Positions 9,602 through 17,904 of a stretch of 34,820 nucleotides of DNA are shown in pieces (position 1 is the stretch's first letter; every line of letters begins with the position of its first letter). Location of the stretch: positions 98,849 through 133,668 of the forward strand of contig NZ_VLJN01000005.1 of the NCBI RefSeq assembly GCF_007829435.1, in the 5' to 3' direction. The position numbers and the translations under genes are program-made. The notes beneath the pieces are model-generated. The model saw nothing but the letters and a program-made list of their open reading frames with translations, ran no database searches and was not told the origin of the DNA. This stretch comes from Cupriavidus gilardii J11 (GTDB taxonomy: Bacteria > Pseudomonadota > Gammaproteobacteria > Burkholderiales > Burkholderiaceae).

Positions 9602-10363
9602 TCAGCGTTCGTTTTCCGGCGCGCGCGCGATCGCGAAGTTGGCGAATCCCTGGCAGGTCGGCATCAGCTCCATGGTGTTGATATTGACGTGCGCGGGCCG
9701 CGCCAGCAGCCAGCTCACCGCCTCGGCGATATCCGCCGCGCTCAGCGCCTGCGTGCCGGCGTAGACCTGGGCCGCCCGCGCGGCGTCGCCATGAAAGCGC
9801 GTGACCGAGAATTCCGTGCCTGCGCACAGGCCCGGCTCGATCGACGTCACGCGGACGTTGCGGCCCACCAGATCGGCGCGCAGGTTCAGGCTGTACTGAT
9901 GCACAAAGGCCTTGGTGCCGCCATAGACATTGCCGCCGGGATAGGGATAGGTGCCGGCCACCGAGCCGAGGTTGACGATCACGCCGTTGTCGCGCTCGAC
10001 CATGCCGGGCAACACCGCGTGGGTGCAGTACAGCAGCCCCTTGATATTGGTGTCGATCATGGTCTCCCAGTCTTCCAGGCTGGCCTGGTAGGCGGGCGCC
10101 ACGCCGAGCGCGAGGCCGGCGTTGTTGATCAGCGCATCGATCGGTCCGATCGTCTCGCCGATGTACGACACCGCGGCGAGCACCTCGTCCTTGTAGCGCA
10201 CGTCGAGCGCGAGGGGATGCAGTCGCGACCCGCAGCGCGCCGCCAGCGCGGCCAGCTTGTCGGCGCGGCGCGCCGTCGCGACCACGGTATGGCCATCGCG
10301 GCAAAGACGTTCGGCGATCGCTTCGCCGAATCCGGCCGAAGCGCCGGTCACGAGCACGATCAC
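9602..10363 (-). CDS. ydfG: YdfG/IsfD-type short-chain dehydrogenase/reductase
   Basis: A 253-residue classical SDR. TGASAGFG (6-13) is the cofactor-binding motif, NNAG is at 80-83, and the catalytic residues are S134, Y147 and K151 (YGGTKAFV). The sequence follows E. coli YdfG closely through WETMIDTN, NVYGGTKAFV, LNLRADL and IEPGLCAGTEFS. YdfG is an NADP-dependent 3-hydroxy acid / malonic semialdehyde reductase. The sulfoacetaldehyde reductase IsfD belongs to the same branch, and the coupled TauE/SafE exporter plus nearby tauABC favour that role here. The start is GTG at 10363, matching the family N-terminus MIVLVTGAS, with a strong GGGGGAGG about seven bases upstream. The family is certain; the choice of substrate is inference. 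Confidence 0.88.
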   Translation of the reverse strand: MIVLVTGASAGFGEAIAERLCRDGHTVVATARRADKLAALAARCGSRLHPLALDVRYKDEVLAAVSYIGETIGPIDALINNAGLALGVAPAYQASLEDWETMIDTNIKGLLYCTHAVLPGMVERDNGVIVNLGSVAGTYPYPGGNVYGGTKAFVHQYSLNLRADLVGRNVRVTSIEPGLCAGTEFSVTRFHGDAARAAQVYAGTQALSAADIAEAVSWLLARPAHVNINTMELMPTCQGFANFAIARAPENER

Positions 10364-10535
10364 GATGCGGCCTCCCCCGTCATGACAAACGGCGGCAGGG
10401 CGATGAAAACGGAAAACGCGGACAGGCTTGGCACGATGGACCTCGCTCCATGACGAACTGGTGCCATGTTGCCTGCGCCCACGTTGGCATGGTTAATGCC
10501 AGTCAGCGGTTTCGATCGTACCAGTCGAGGTTGCC
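10364..10535. promoter_or_regulatory. Divergent promoter region between reductase and MocR regulator
   Basis: A 172-base divergent intergenic region. It holds an inverted repeat TGGCAT-N5-ATGCCA at 10485-10501 and the decamer ACTGGTGCCA at 10457-10466. The exact reverse complement of that decamer (TGGCACCAGT) occurs in front of tauA at 12123-12132. MocR regulators usually bind their own divergent promoter region, so these are candidate operators. No convincing -35/-10 pair could be assigned by eye. Confidence 0.5.
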
Positions 10536-12077
10536 ATGCGCAGTTCCGTCGTCCATCAGTTGATGTGGCACCAGCTCTTTCCCGCACCGGCGCGCGAAGG
10601 TCCCACGCTGCAGAGCCAGTTGCGCACCCATCTGGTCAACGCGGTGCTCGACGGACGCCTGTCGGCCGGCATGCGGCTGCCTTCCAGCCGCGAACTGGCC
10701 GACATGCTGGGCATCTCGCGCAATACGGTGGTGCTGGCCTACGAGCGCCTCGCCGAGGACGGCTATCTGGAGAACCGACCCCGCAGCGGCTACTACGTCA
10801 GCCCTCGCTACACCGGGCCGGCCGTCGAGCCCCTGCCCCCGGACGGGGCGGACGTTCCCGCTTCGTCCAGCGCAGGCACCAGCAAAGTGCAATGGCAGGC
10901 GCGCATGCACGCGGTCGGCGACGTGGCCAGATGGCTGGACAAGCCGCGCGACTGGCAACGGTATCGCTATCCCTTCCTGTACGGACAGTTCGATCCCACG
11001 CTGTTCCCGATCGCCGACTGGCGCGAATGCAGCCGGCACGCGCTGGATGTGGGCGCGATACGCGGCTGGGCGCCCGACGCTATCGATCATGACGACCATT
11101 CGCTGGTCGATCAGTTGATTCGCCGCGTGCTGCCCCGGCGCGGCATCGCCGCCAAGCGCGACGAGATCCTGCTCACCGTCGGCGCCCAGCATGGGCTCTA
11201 CCTGCTGGCCGAGCTGTTGATCCGTCCCGGCACGCCGGTGGCGGTGGAAGACCCCGGCTATATGGACGCCCGCAATATCCTCCTGCGGCGCGGCGCCACG
11301 CTGGCCGGATTGCCGGTGGATGCGCAGGGCGTGGTGCCGGACGAGGCGGTATTGCGCCACTGCCGCTACCTGTACTGCACGCCGAGCCATCAATGTCCCA
11401 CCGGCGTGACGCTGACCACCGAGCGGCGGCTGGCGCTGCTGGCCTGGACGCGCCGCCACGACGGCGTGCTGATCGAAGACGACTACGACGCCGAAACGCA
11501 ATACGCCGGCCAGCCGCTGCCCGCGATAAAGGCCATCGACCGCGACGAGCGCGTGATCTACGTCGGCAGCCTGTCCAAGACGCTCTCACCCGGCCTGCGC
11601 ATCGGCTATGTGGTGGCGCCCGCGCCGGTCATCGCGCAACTTCGCGTGCTGCGGCGGCTGATGATTCGCCATCCCCCGGCGAACAACCAGCTGGCGGCCG
11701 CGCTGTTCATCGAGCATGGCCACTACGACCGGTTGATGCACCGGATGCGCGATACCCTGGCGCAACGCGCCACGGTGCTGTGCGACGCGGTGCGCCGGCA
11801 TCTGCCGCAGATGGCCTTCGCGCCGCCGCCGGGAGGCTCGGCGCTGTGGGGCGCCCTGCCCGATCACGTCGACACCCGGCAGTTACGGCAGGCCGCCATG
11901 GCGCACGGCATCCTGATCGAATCGGGCGAGCCGTTCTTCCTTGCCGCCGCGCCGCCGCACCACCACGTGCGGCTGGGCTTCTCATCGATTCCGATCGAAC
12001 GGATCGAGCCGGGCATCCGCGAACTGGCACGCCTGCTGCCGGCACGCCAGCGGCCGCGGATCGTCCATGCCGCCTGA
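10536..12077 (+). CDS. MocR-type transcriptional regulator (GntR HTH plus aminotransferase domain), TauR-like
   Basis: A 513-residue MocR/PdxR-family regulator. Residues about 24-90 form a GntR winged helix ([25 protein letters not shown]). The rest is a fold-type I aminotransferase domain with [10 protein letters not shown] (281-290), EDDYDAE (314-320) and the PLP lysine K348 in [15 protein letters not shown]. Such proteins use bound PLP and an amino compound as effector and rarely catalyse. The best-known relatives regulate vitamin B6 (PdxR), GABA (GabR) and taurine (TauR) genes. Lying between the reductase/exporter pair and tauABC, a TauR-like role is likely. The ATG at 10536 has GAGG seven bases upstream; the ATG at 10563 is an alternative. 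Confidence 0.9.
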   Translation: MRSSVVHQLMWHQLFPAPAREGPTLQSQLRTHLVNAVLDGRLSAGMRLPSSRELADMLGISRNTVVLAYERLAEDGYLENRPRSGYYVSPRYTGPAVEPLPPDGADVPASSSAGTSKVQWQARMHAVGDVARWLDKPRDWQRYRYPFLYGQFDPTLFPIADWRECSRHALDVGAIRGWAPDAIDHDDHSLVDQLIRRVLPRRGIAAKRDEILLTVGAQHGLYLLAELLIRPGTPVAVEDPGYMDARNILLRRGATLAGLPVDAQGVVPDEAVLRHCRYLYCTPSHQCPTGVTLTTERRLALLAWTRRHDGVLIEDDYDAETQYAGQPLPAIKAIDRDERVIYVGSLSKTLSPGLRIGYVVAPAPVIAQLRVLRRLMIRHPPANNQLAAALFIEHGHYDRLMHRMRDTLAQRATVLCDAVRRHLPQMAFAPPPGGSALWGALPDHVDTRQLRQAAMAHGILIESGEPFFLAAAPPHHHVRLGFSSIPIERIEPGIRELARLLPARQRPRIVHAA

Positions 12078-12257
12078 GGTGCCTGGCCGCATGCCAGATC
12101 TGGACTCAGCGAAAGGTGCGACTGGCACCAGTCACTGGCAAAGAAGCTGCATGGCATGGCACTGCATGCCGGGTCCGATGTCATGTTGTGATGTCGGGTC
12201 CGGCAACCATCGCTCGTCATCGAGTCAACATCCATTGCCCTTCGCTGAGGAACCCGC
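12078..12257 (+). promoter_or_regulatory. Leader/operator region upstream of tauABC
   Basis: A 180-base gap. It contains the palindromes CCAG-AT-CTGG at 12094-12103 and GACTGG-CA-CCAGTC at 12120-12133, and the direct repeat ACTGGCA at 12121-12127 and 12134-12140. CTGGACTCAG at 12100-12109 resembles the CTGGAC-type direct repeats I recall for TauR. The decamer TGGCACCAGT recurs inverted in the divergent region at 10457-10466, supporting control by the adjacent MocR protein. A GAGGAA ribosome binding site precedes the tauA ATG. Confidence 0.5.
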
Positions 12258-13277
12258 ATGAACCGCACTGTTGCACGCCTGCTGTCCGGTCTGGCCCTGC
12301 TGATGCCGATGCTTGCCGCGACCGGCGCCCACGCCGCAGACAAGGAAGTCACCATCGCCTATCAGGACATGATGGTGCCCTGGCGCTATGCGCAAAGCGT
12401 CGACGAGCTGGCAAAGGCCACGGGATACAAGGTCACGTACCGCAAGTTCGCGGGCGGCGGCGACGTGATCCGCGCGATGGCCTCCGGCAATGTGCAGATC
12501 GGCGAGGCCGGATCGAGCCCGGTCGCCTCCGGTCTCAGCCAGGGTCTGCCGATCCAGGTGTTCTGGATCCTGGACAATATCAACGATGCCGAAGCGCTGA
12601 TCGCGCGCAAGGGCAGCGGCGTGACCAGCGTCGCGCAACTCAAGGGCAAGCGCCTGGGCGTGCCGTTCGTGTCGACCAGCCACTTCCATGCGCTGCTCGC
12701 GCTGAAGCAGGCGGGACTGTCCGACCGCGATGTCAAGGTGCTGAACATGCGGCCGCCCGAGATCGCAGCGGCGTGGGAGCGCGGCGACATCGACGCCGCC
12801 TTCGTGTGGAATCCGGTACTGGCCAAGCTGAAGGCCACTGGCACGCCGTTGACCAGCTCCGGCAAGATCGCCGCCGAGACCGGCCACGCAACCTTCGACG
12901 CGGTGGTGGTCAACCGCGACTGGGCGAAGAACCACGCCGGGTTCATGACGAGCCTGACCCGGCTGTTCGCCAAGTACGATGCCGACTATCGCGCCAACCC
13001 CAAGGCGTGGGACGGCAGCACCGACAAGGGCGCGGCGGTGGCGCGGATGTCCGGCGGCATCGCCGAGGAGGTGGCCGGCACGCTGGCGCTGTACCAGTTT
13101 CCCGACCTGGCGCAACAGGCGTCGACGCAATGGCTGGGCGGCGGTGCCAACAGCGGCGTGGCGAAATCGCTGGCCGCCACCGCCGCCTTCCTCAAGACGC
13201 AGAACACCATCCAGACCGTGCTGCCCGACTACTCGGCCGGCGTCACCGACGCCTGGGTCAAGGCCGCGGCGAAGTAA
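12258..13277 (+). CDS. tauA: Taurine/sulfonate ABC transporter periplasmic binding protein
   Basis: A 339-residue periplasmic binding protein of the TauA/SsuA/NitT group. A Sec signal peptide covers about residues 1-26 ([24 protein letters not shown]). The mature protein begins [20 protein letters not shown] and shows the TauA-type segments [25 protein letters not shown] and [15 protein letters not shown]. It captures the sulfonate for the TauBC complex. It is first in tauABC, with GAGGAA in front of the ATG, 38 bases before tauB. Taurine is favoured over other sulfonates or nitrate by overall resemblance and by the MocR and TauE/SafE neighbours. Confidence 0.88.
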   Translation: MNRTVARLLSGLALLMPMLAATGAHAADKEVTIAYQDMMVPWRYAQSVDELAKATGYKVTYRKFAGGGDVIRAMASGNVQIGEAGSSPVASGLSQGLPIQVFWILDNINDAEALIARKGSGVTSVAQLKGKRLGVPFVSTSHFHALLALKQAGLSDRDVKVLNMRPPEIAAAWERGDIDAAFVWNPVLAKLKATGTPLTSSGKIAAETGHATFDAVVVNRDWAKNHAGFMTSLTRLFAKYDADYRANPKAWDGSTDKGAAVARMSGGIAEEVAGTLALYQFPDLAQQASTQWLGGGANSGVAKSLAATAAFLKTQNTIQTVLPDYSAGVTDAWVKAAAK

Positions 13278-13315
13278 GCCCGACAGCCCCGCGCGGCGCC
13301 AAGGAGAACTATCCC

Positions 13316-14110
13316 ATGCTGCAGATCGACAAGGTATCCGTCGAGTACCCCGGCTCGCGCCGCAAGAGCGAACCGCCCACGGTGGCGCTGCGGGACGTGT
13401 CGCTCGACATCGAGGCCGGTGAGTTCGTGGTGGCGCTCGGCGCGTCGGGCTGCGGCAAGACCACGCTGCTGAACGCCATCGCGGGCTTCCTGCCGCCCAC
13501 GCGCGGCGAGATCCGGCTGGACGGCATCGACGTGCGGGGCCCGGGCCGCGAGCGCGGCGTCGTGTTCCAGAAGCATGCGCTGATGCCGTGGCTGACGGTG
13601 GTGGAGAACGTCGAGTTCGGCCTGCGCCTGCAAGGCGTGTCCCTGCACGAGCGGCGACCGCTGGCGATGGACTGCCTGCGCAAGGTCAACCTGTCGCAGG
13701 CCGCGCACCGTCCCGTCTACGAGCTGTCCGGCGGCATGCAGCAGCGCGTGGGCGTGGCCCGCGCCATTGCCATGTCGCCGCGCGTGATGCTGCTGGACGA
13801 GCCGCTCGGCGCGCTGGACGCCTTCACGCGCGAATCGATCCAGGAGCTGCTGCTGTCGCTGTGGCAGTCCGGCGAGCGCATGTTCTTCTTCATCACGCAC
13901 GACGTCGAGGAGGCCCTGTTCCTGGCAACACGGCTGGTGGTGATGGCCCCGCATCCGGGCCGCATCGTGGCCGAGATGGCCCTGCCCTTCTCCGCGCGCT
14001 ATGCCGAATGCGGCGATGCGCGCGGCGTCAAGGCGAGCCCCGACTTCATCGACATGCGCGAGCACGTGCTTGCGCTGGTCCATCGCGCATCTGCCGGAGA
14101 GCTGCAATGA
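13316..14110 (+). CDS. tauB: Taurine/sulfonate ABC transporter ATPase
   Basis: A 264-residue ABC ATPase of the nitrate/sulfonate/taurine family. Walker [10 protein letters not shown] is at 42-50, the Q-loop is in [14 protein letters not shown], the signature is [14 protein letters not shown], Walker B is [12 protein letters not shown], and the switch histidine is in FITHDVEEA. The start at 13316 has AAGGAGAA ten bases upstream; a much longer open frame reaching back through the regulator and tauA is only a shadow. The stop overlaps the tauC start as ATGA. Confidence 0.93.
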   Translation: MLQIDKVSVEYPGSRRKSEPPTVALRDVSLDIEAGEFVVALGASGCGKTTLLNAIAGFLPPTRGEIRLDGIDVRGPGRERGVVFQKHALMPWLTVVENVEFGLRLQGVSLHERRPLAMDCLRKVNLSQAAHRPVYELSGGMQQRVGVARAIAMSPRVMLLDEPLGALDAFTRESIQELLLSLWQSGERMFFFITHDVEEALFLATRLVVMAPHPGRIVAEMALPFSARYAECGDARGVKASPDFIDMREHVLALVHRASAGELQ

Positions 14111-15000
14111 CATCGCCGCAAACCGTTCCCGCCCGGGTGGGCGATGCCACGCCACCCGCCGCCGCGCCGGTGCCGCCCGCGAAGGCCCCCATGACCGGCC
14201 GCGCCAGCCGCACACGCTACGTCGTTCCCGGCAGCGGCGACAGCTGGCGCATCAGCGCGGTGACCGTCATCGTGCTGCTGGCGGCATGGTGGCTGGTAAC
14301 GCGGATGGGATGGATCGCGCCGCTCTTCCTGCCAACGCCGGGCGCGACGCTGGACGCCTTCGTGGCGGCCCTGCAAGGCCAGACCCAGGGCGACGTGCCG
14401 CTGTACGAGCATGTGCTGGTCAGCATGGCGCGCGTGCTCGGCGCCTTCGCCCTCGCGGTGATCACCGGCGCGCCGCTTGGCATCGCCATGGGCACGTCGC
14501 GGACCTTGCGCGGCATCGTCGATCCTTTGATCGAGTTCTACCGGCCGCTGCCGCCGCTGGCCTATCTGCCGCTGATCGTGATCTGGCTGGGCATCGACGA
14601 GAGTGCCAAGGTCACCCTGATCTACCTGGCCTGCCTCGCCCCCATGGCGATGGCCGCCAAGGCTGGCGTGCGGTCGGTGCCGCTCGAACAGATCAACGCG
14701 GCCTATTCGATGGGCGCGACCCGCTGGCAGGTGATCCGGCTGGTGGTGCTGCCAGCCGCCTTGCCCGAGGTGCTGACCGGCATGCGCATCGCCATCGGCT
14801 TCGGCTGGACCACGCTGGTGGCCGCGGAAATGGTCGCGGCGGCCAGCGGGCTGGGCCAGATGGTGCTCAATGCGTCGAACTTCCTGCGTACCGACGTGGT
14901 GATCATGGGCATCGTGCTGATCGGGCTGATGGCGTGCGCCTTCGACATGCTGATGCGCTGGCTGGAACGCGCCATGACGCCGTGGAAAGGCCGCATGTGA
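14107..15000 (+). CDS. tauC: Taurine/sulfonate ABC transporter permease
   Basis: A 297-residue permease. A Pro/Ala-rich cytoplasmic N-terminus (about 1-50) is followed by a membrane segment ([19 protein letters not shown]) and the BPD_transp_1 domain containing [24 protein letters not shown] and the ATPase-docking EAA loop ([20 protein letters not shown]). This is the TauC/SsuC pattern. It overlaps tauB by four bases. Unlike the classic tauABCD operon, no TauD dioxygenase follows: the next gene is convergent and unrelated. Confidence 0.92.
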   Translation: MTSPQTVPARVGDATPPAAAPVPPAKAPMTGRASRTRYVVPGSGDSWRISAVTVIVLLAAWWLVTRMGWIAPLFLPTPGATLDAFVAALQGQTQGDVPLYEHVLVSMARVLGAFALAVITGAPLGIAMGTSRTLRGIVDPLIEFYRPLPPLAYLPLIVIWLGIDESAKVTLIYLACLAPMAMAAKAGVRSVPLEQINAAYSMGATRWQVIRLVVLPAALPEVLTGMRIAIGFGWTTLVAAEMVAAASGLGQMVLNASNFLRTDVVIMGIVLIGLMACAFDMLMRWLERAMTPWKGRM

Positions 15001-15086
15001 GCAAGGCGGCGCGATCGTCCCACTATCGCCGAATGCGGCCCGCGCGATGCGCGCTGCACACCGTCGCGCTGGCCTGGCGCGCAGAA

Positions 15087-15103
15087 CGCCGGTTCAGCCG
15101 GCG
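15087..15103. terminator. Hairpin spanning the DUF455 stop codon
   Basis: CGCCGG-TTCAG-CCGGCG forms a six-base-pair hairpin whose loop contains the stop codon of the DUF455 gene. It sits at the meeting point of convergent tauC and DUF455. No U-run follows on either strand, so it is at best a weak bidirectional terminator or 3' end stabiliser. Confidence 0.3.
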
Positions 15104-15996
15104 CTTGCCTCCAGCCACGCCAGCTCGTCGTCATCGAAGCCGGCCTGCCGCCGCGCGGCCAGATTGAACGGCGGTCGCAGCTTCGGCGCCTTGTAGCGCT
15201 CCGCCAGTTCGGCGTAGGCCCCCACCGGCTCCAGTCCGCGCCGCTCGCACAGCCAGCGGTACCAGCGATTGCCGATCGCCACGTGGCCGACCTCGTCGCG
15301 CAGGATGATGTCGATGATCGCCGCCGCCTCGGCATCGCCGGCATCCGCGAGCCGCGTGCGTACCACCGGCGAGGCATCGAGACCACGTGCCTCCAGCGTG
15401 CGCGGCACCAGCGCCATGCGCGCCAGCACATCGCCGGCCGTCCGGTCGGCCATTTCCCACAGGCTGTTGTGTGCCGGGAAATCGCCATACGCGTGCCCCA
15501 GCCTGCCCAGGTGCGCCGCCAGCAGCGTGAAATGCAGCGCCTCCTCGTCCGCCACGCGAAGCCAGTCGCGGTAGAAAGCCGCCGGCATGTCAGCAAACCG
15601 CCACACCGCATCGAGCGCCAGGTTGATGGCATTGAATTCGATATGGGCCAGCGCGTGGATCAACACGGCGCGGCCGCTGGCCGATTGCAGGGAGCCCCGG
15701 CGCTCGACCTTTTGCGGCGGCACCAGCACCGGCCGATCAGGTCGGCCCGGCAGCGGGTCCAGCGCGTTCAGCGGCTGCGAGATGCCCAGCGCTTCGTCTC
15801 CCAGCGTATCGGCTTCGGCCCGCAGCGAACGGGCCAAGGCGGCCTTGCGGACCGGATCCGTCTCGCACAGCGCGGCGAGCGCGCGTTCGCGGATCGACCG
15901 GCCGTCCGGCGGACTCGGCGCGGTAACGGCGGGGGGACACGGGGCGGTCGCGGCAGCGAAATCGGGCATCGGCGTAAAATCGAGGTTTGCCGCCAT
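15094..15996 (-). CDS. DUF455 ferritin-like protein
   Basis: A roughly 300-residue DUF455 protein, a ferritin-like four-helix family. Candidate metal-ligand clusters are visible in HALAHIEFNAINLALDA, DEEALHFTLLAAHLG and LRDEVGHVAIGNRWY, the spaced E/H pattern expected of a diiron or carboxylate-bridged site. The family is sometimes linked to tRNA-hydroxylase-like or rubrerythrin-like enzymes, but no reaction is firmly known to me. The start is uncertain: MAANLDF (15996) is used; 15969 (MPDFAA) and 16026 or 16053 are alternatives, and a TACAAT sequence overlapping the 15996 start could instead be a -10 box favouring 15969. It is divergent from the gamma-carbonic-anhydrase-like gene. Confidence 0.82.
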   Translation of the reverse strand: MAANLDFTPMPDFAAATAPCPPAVTAPSPPDGRSIRERALAALCETDPVRKAALARSLRAEADTLGDEALGISQPLNALDPLPGRPDRPVLVPPQKVERRGSLQSASGRAVLIHALAHIEFNAINLALDAVWRFADMPAAFYRDWLRVADEEALHFTLLAAHLGRLGHAYGDFPAHNSLWEMADRTAGDVLARMALVPRTLEARGLDASPVVRTRLADAGDAEAAAIIDIILRDEVGHVAIGNRWYRWLCERRGLEPVGAYAELAERYKAPKLRPPFNLAARRQAGFDDDELAWLEASAG

Positions 15997-16111
15997 TGTA
16001 GGGCCGGTGCGGTCGGGCGACGCCATCGGAGGCGCTCGATTCGGCGCCCGCATTCACCCTTTAAGCTGCGGCGGCCATCCCCATTTACAACGACATCCTG
16101 CAGGAGACCTC

Positions 16112-16636
16112 ATGCCGCTCTACCAGCTCGGCGAACTGATCCCTTCGATCGACGCAGATGCCTATGTGGCGCCGGAAGCGACCATCATCGGCAACGTGAC
16201 CTTGAAGGCGCGGGCCAGCGTCTGGCCGGGTGTGGTGATTCGCGGCGACAACGAGCCGATCGTGGTCGGCGAGTCGTCCAATGTGCAGGAAGGTTCCGTG
16301 CTGCATACGGACCCGGGTTGCCCGCTGACCATCGGCGACCGCGTGTCCATCGGTCACCAGGCCATGCTGCACGGCTGCACCGTGGGCGAAGGGTCGCTGA
16401 TCGGCATCCAGGCGGTGGTGCTGAACCGTGCCGTGATCGGCAAGGAATGCCTGGTCGGAGCCGGCGCCGTGGTCACCGAAGGCAAGGTCTTCCCCGACCG
16501 TTCGCTGATTCTCGGGGCGCCGGCCAAGGTCGTGCGCGAACTGACGGATGCCGACGTGGCCAACCTGTATCGCAATGCGGAAACCTATGCCAAGCGGCAG
16601 GCGGTTTACAAGACGGATTTGAAACGCATCGACTGA
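16112..16636 (+). CDS. Gamma-carbonic-anhydrase-like left-handed beta-helix protein (YrdA type)
   Basis: A 174-residue protein made of hexapeptide repeats (APEATIIGNVTLKARASVWPG and onwards), forming a left-handed beta-helix trimer. The three metal-binding histidines of gamma-class carbonic anhydrases are in place: H65 (SVLHTD), H82 and H87 (GHQAMLHGC). A C-terminal helix (NAETYAKRQAVYK) completes the fold. Many YrdA/PaaY-type members bind zinc but have weak or no carbonic anhydrase activity, so the reaction is left open. CAGGAG lies six bases before the ATG at 16112; an earlier in-frame start lies over the divergent gene and is rejected. Confidence 0.88.
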   Translation: MPLYQLGELIPSIDADAYVAPEATIIGNVTLKARASVWPGVVIRGDNEPIVVGESSNVQEGSVLHTDPGCPLTIGDRVSIGHQAMLHGCTVGEGSLIGIQAVVLNRAVIGKECLVGAGAVVTEGKVFPDRSLILGAPAKVVRELTDADVANLYRNAETYAKRQAVYKTDLKRID

Positions 16637-16681
16637 AGGTTTTCCGGGGCGGGTGGCAGGCTGTGACTGCCTCTCCCCTGG

Positions 16682-16707
16682 CCCCTCTCCCGCACGCGGG
16701 AGAGGGG
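16682..16707. repeat. Palindromic intergenic repeat, full copy A
   Basis: A perfect inverted repeat: CCCCTCTCCCGC at 16682-16693 and its complement at 16696-16707, separated by AC. It is preceded by ACTGCCTCTCCCCTGG. It has the same 12-base arms as copy B at 25979-26005 and lies between the gamma-carbonic-anhydrase-like gene and hslO, where it forms a strong hairpin in the leader of hslO. It behaves like a REP-type element. Confidence 0.85.
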
Positions 16708-16739
16708 AAGAACTGGAAGTCGAATCAACCTGGATCATC

Positions 16740-17786
16740 GTGACAGACACCCTCACCTCCCTCGCGCCCCAGGGCGCCGACACGCTGCAAAAGTTCCTGT
16801 TCGACGCCGCCCCGGTGCGCGGCGAACTGGTACGCCTGCAAGCCACCTGGCAGGAGGCGCTGGAGCGCCATCACTACCCGGCACCGGTACGCCGCCTGCT
16901 GGGCGAGATGATGGCGGCGGCCGCGCTGCTGTCGGCCAATCTGAAGTTCAACGGCGCGCTGGTGATGCAGCTGCATGGCGATGGTCCGGTGCGCATGCTG
17001 GTGGTCGAATGCCTGTCCGACCTGTCGCTGCGCGGCACCGCCAAGCTGGCCGACGGTGTGAAACTGGACGACGATGCCACGCTGGCCGATATGGTCAACG
17101 TGCATGGCCAGGGACGGTTCGCCATCACGCTGGACCCGCACGACAAGCTGCCGGGCCAGCAGCCGTACCAGGGCATCGTGCCGCTGGCCGACGCGCACGG
17201 GCCGCTCGGTTCGATCAGCGCCGTGCTGGAGCATTACATGCACGCGTCGGAACAACTCGACACCCGGCTGTGGCTGGCGGCCGACGACCGCGTGGCGGCG
17301 GGCATGCTGCTGCAGAAGCTGCCGTCGTACGGCGGCACGCTGGAAGGCCAGCCGGACCGCCCGCCCGCGCAGGTCGGCGAGACCGGCGCGCCGCTGTCGG
17401 CCCACGGCCGCGCGCAGGACCTGGACACCTGGGACCGCGCCTGCCAGCTTGGCGGCACGCTGAAGACCGAGGAACTGCTCGCGGAAACGCCCGACACGCT
17501 GCTGCGCCGGCTGTTCTGGGAAGATCTGCAGGCGGCCGGCCTGCGGGTTTTCGAGCCGGGTACGCCGCGTTTCCGCTGCTCGTGCTCGCGCACCAAGGTC
17601 GCCAACATGCTGCAGTCGCTGGGGCAGGCCGAGATCGATGACATCGTTGCCGAGCGCGGGTCGGTGGAAATCCACTGCGATTTCTGTGGCCAGGAATACC
17701 GCTTCGATCCGGTCGATTGCGCCGGGCTGTTTGTCGAGGCGCATGTGGCGACGGGGGTGGGTGAAGGGGGGCATCGGCGGCACTAA
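16740..17786 (+). CDS. hslO: Redox-regulated chaperone Hsp33
   Basis: A 348-residue Hsp33. The N-terminal domain runs from LQKFLFDAAPVRGELVRL through LADMVNVHGQGRFAITLD; the C-terminal redox switch has C280-S-C282 and C313-D-F-C316, the four zinc ligands that form disulfides on oxidation and activate holdase function in the cytoplasm. The start is taken as GTG at 16740 (VTDTLTSLAPQ), because no ATG is available in frame and the upstream residues are simply the translated palindromic repeat. No clear ribosome binding site is visible before it. It is longer than the E. coli protein (292 residues), mainly in the middle and linker. Confidence 0.92.
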   Translation: MTDTLTSLAPQGADTLQKFLFDAAPVRGELVRLQATWQEALERHHYPAPVRRLLGEMMAAAALLSANLKFNGALVMQLHGDGPVRMLVVECLSDLSLRGTAKLADGVKLDDDATLADMVNVHGQGRFAITLDPHDKLPGQQPYQGIVPLADAHGPLGSISAVLEHYMHASEQLDTRLWLAADDRVAAGMLLQKLPSYGGTLEGQPDRPPAQVGETGAPLSAHGRAQDLDTWDRACQLGGTLKTEELLAETPDTLLRRLFWEDLQAAGLRVFEPGTPRFRCSCSRTKVANMLQSLGQAEIDDIVAERGSVEIHCDFCGQEYRFDPVDCAGLFVEAHVATGVGEGGHRRH

Positions 17787-17816
17787 GGGGTGTTTCCGCA
17801 GGATGGCTGGGCGGGG

Positions 17817-17836
17817 GACTGCCCTCTCCCCCGCAC
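17817..17836. repeat. Partial copy D of the intergenic repeat
   Basis: GACTGCCCTCTCCCCCGCAC matches the head of the full repeats at 16682 and 25979, but the long palindromic arm is missing. It lies between the hslO stop and the lipoprotein gene. Confidence 0.5.
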
Positions 17837-17904
17837 TACCCCCTATAAACTTTCCCCCCCGCCAGCATTCAAAGCCTTAAAGACTGCCTCATCGAGGGAT
17901 CATC

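Noticed and set aside
10536-12077. The MocR protein as the missing taurine aminotransferase
   Set aside because: It has an N-terminal GntR DNA-binding domain, and characterised MocR proteins act as regulators; the catalytic possibility is kept only as an open question.
11393-14110. A very long open frame on the plus strand spanning the regulator, tauA and tauB
   Set aside because: Only the part from 13316 on is real (tauB). The rest is an out-of-frame Arg/Ala/Gly-rich shadow of the regulator and tauA, made possible by high GC content.
16653-16739. N-terminal extension of Hsp33 (residues AGCDCLSPGPSPARGRGE)
   Set aside because: This is simply the translation of the palindromic intergenic repeat, a common artefact; the family N-terminus begins at the GTG at 16740.
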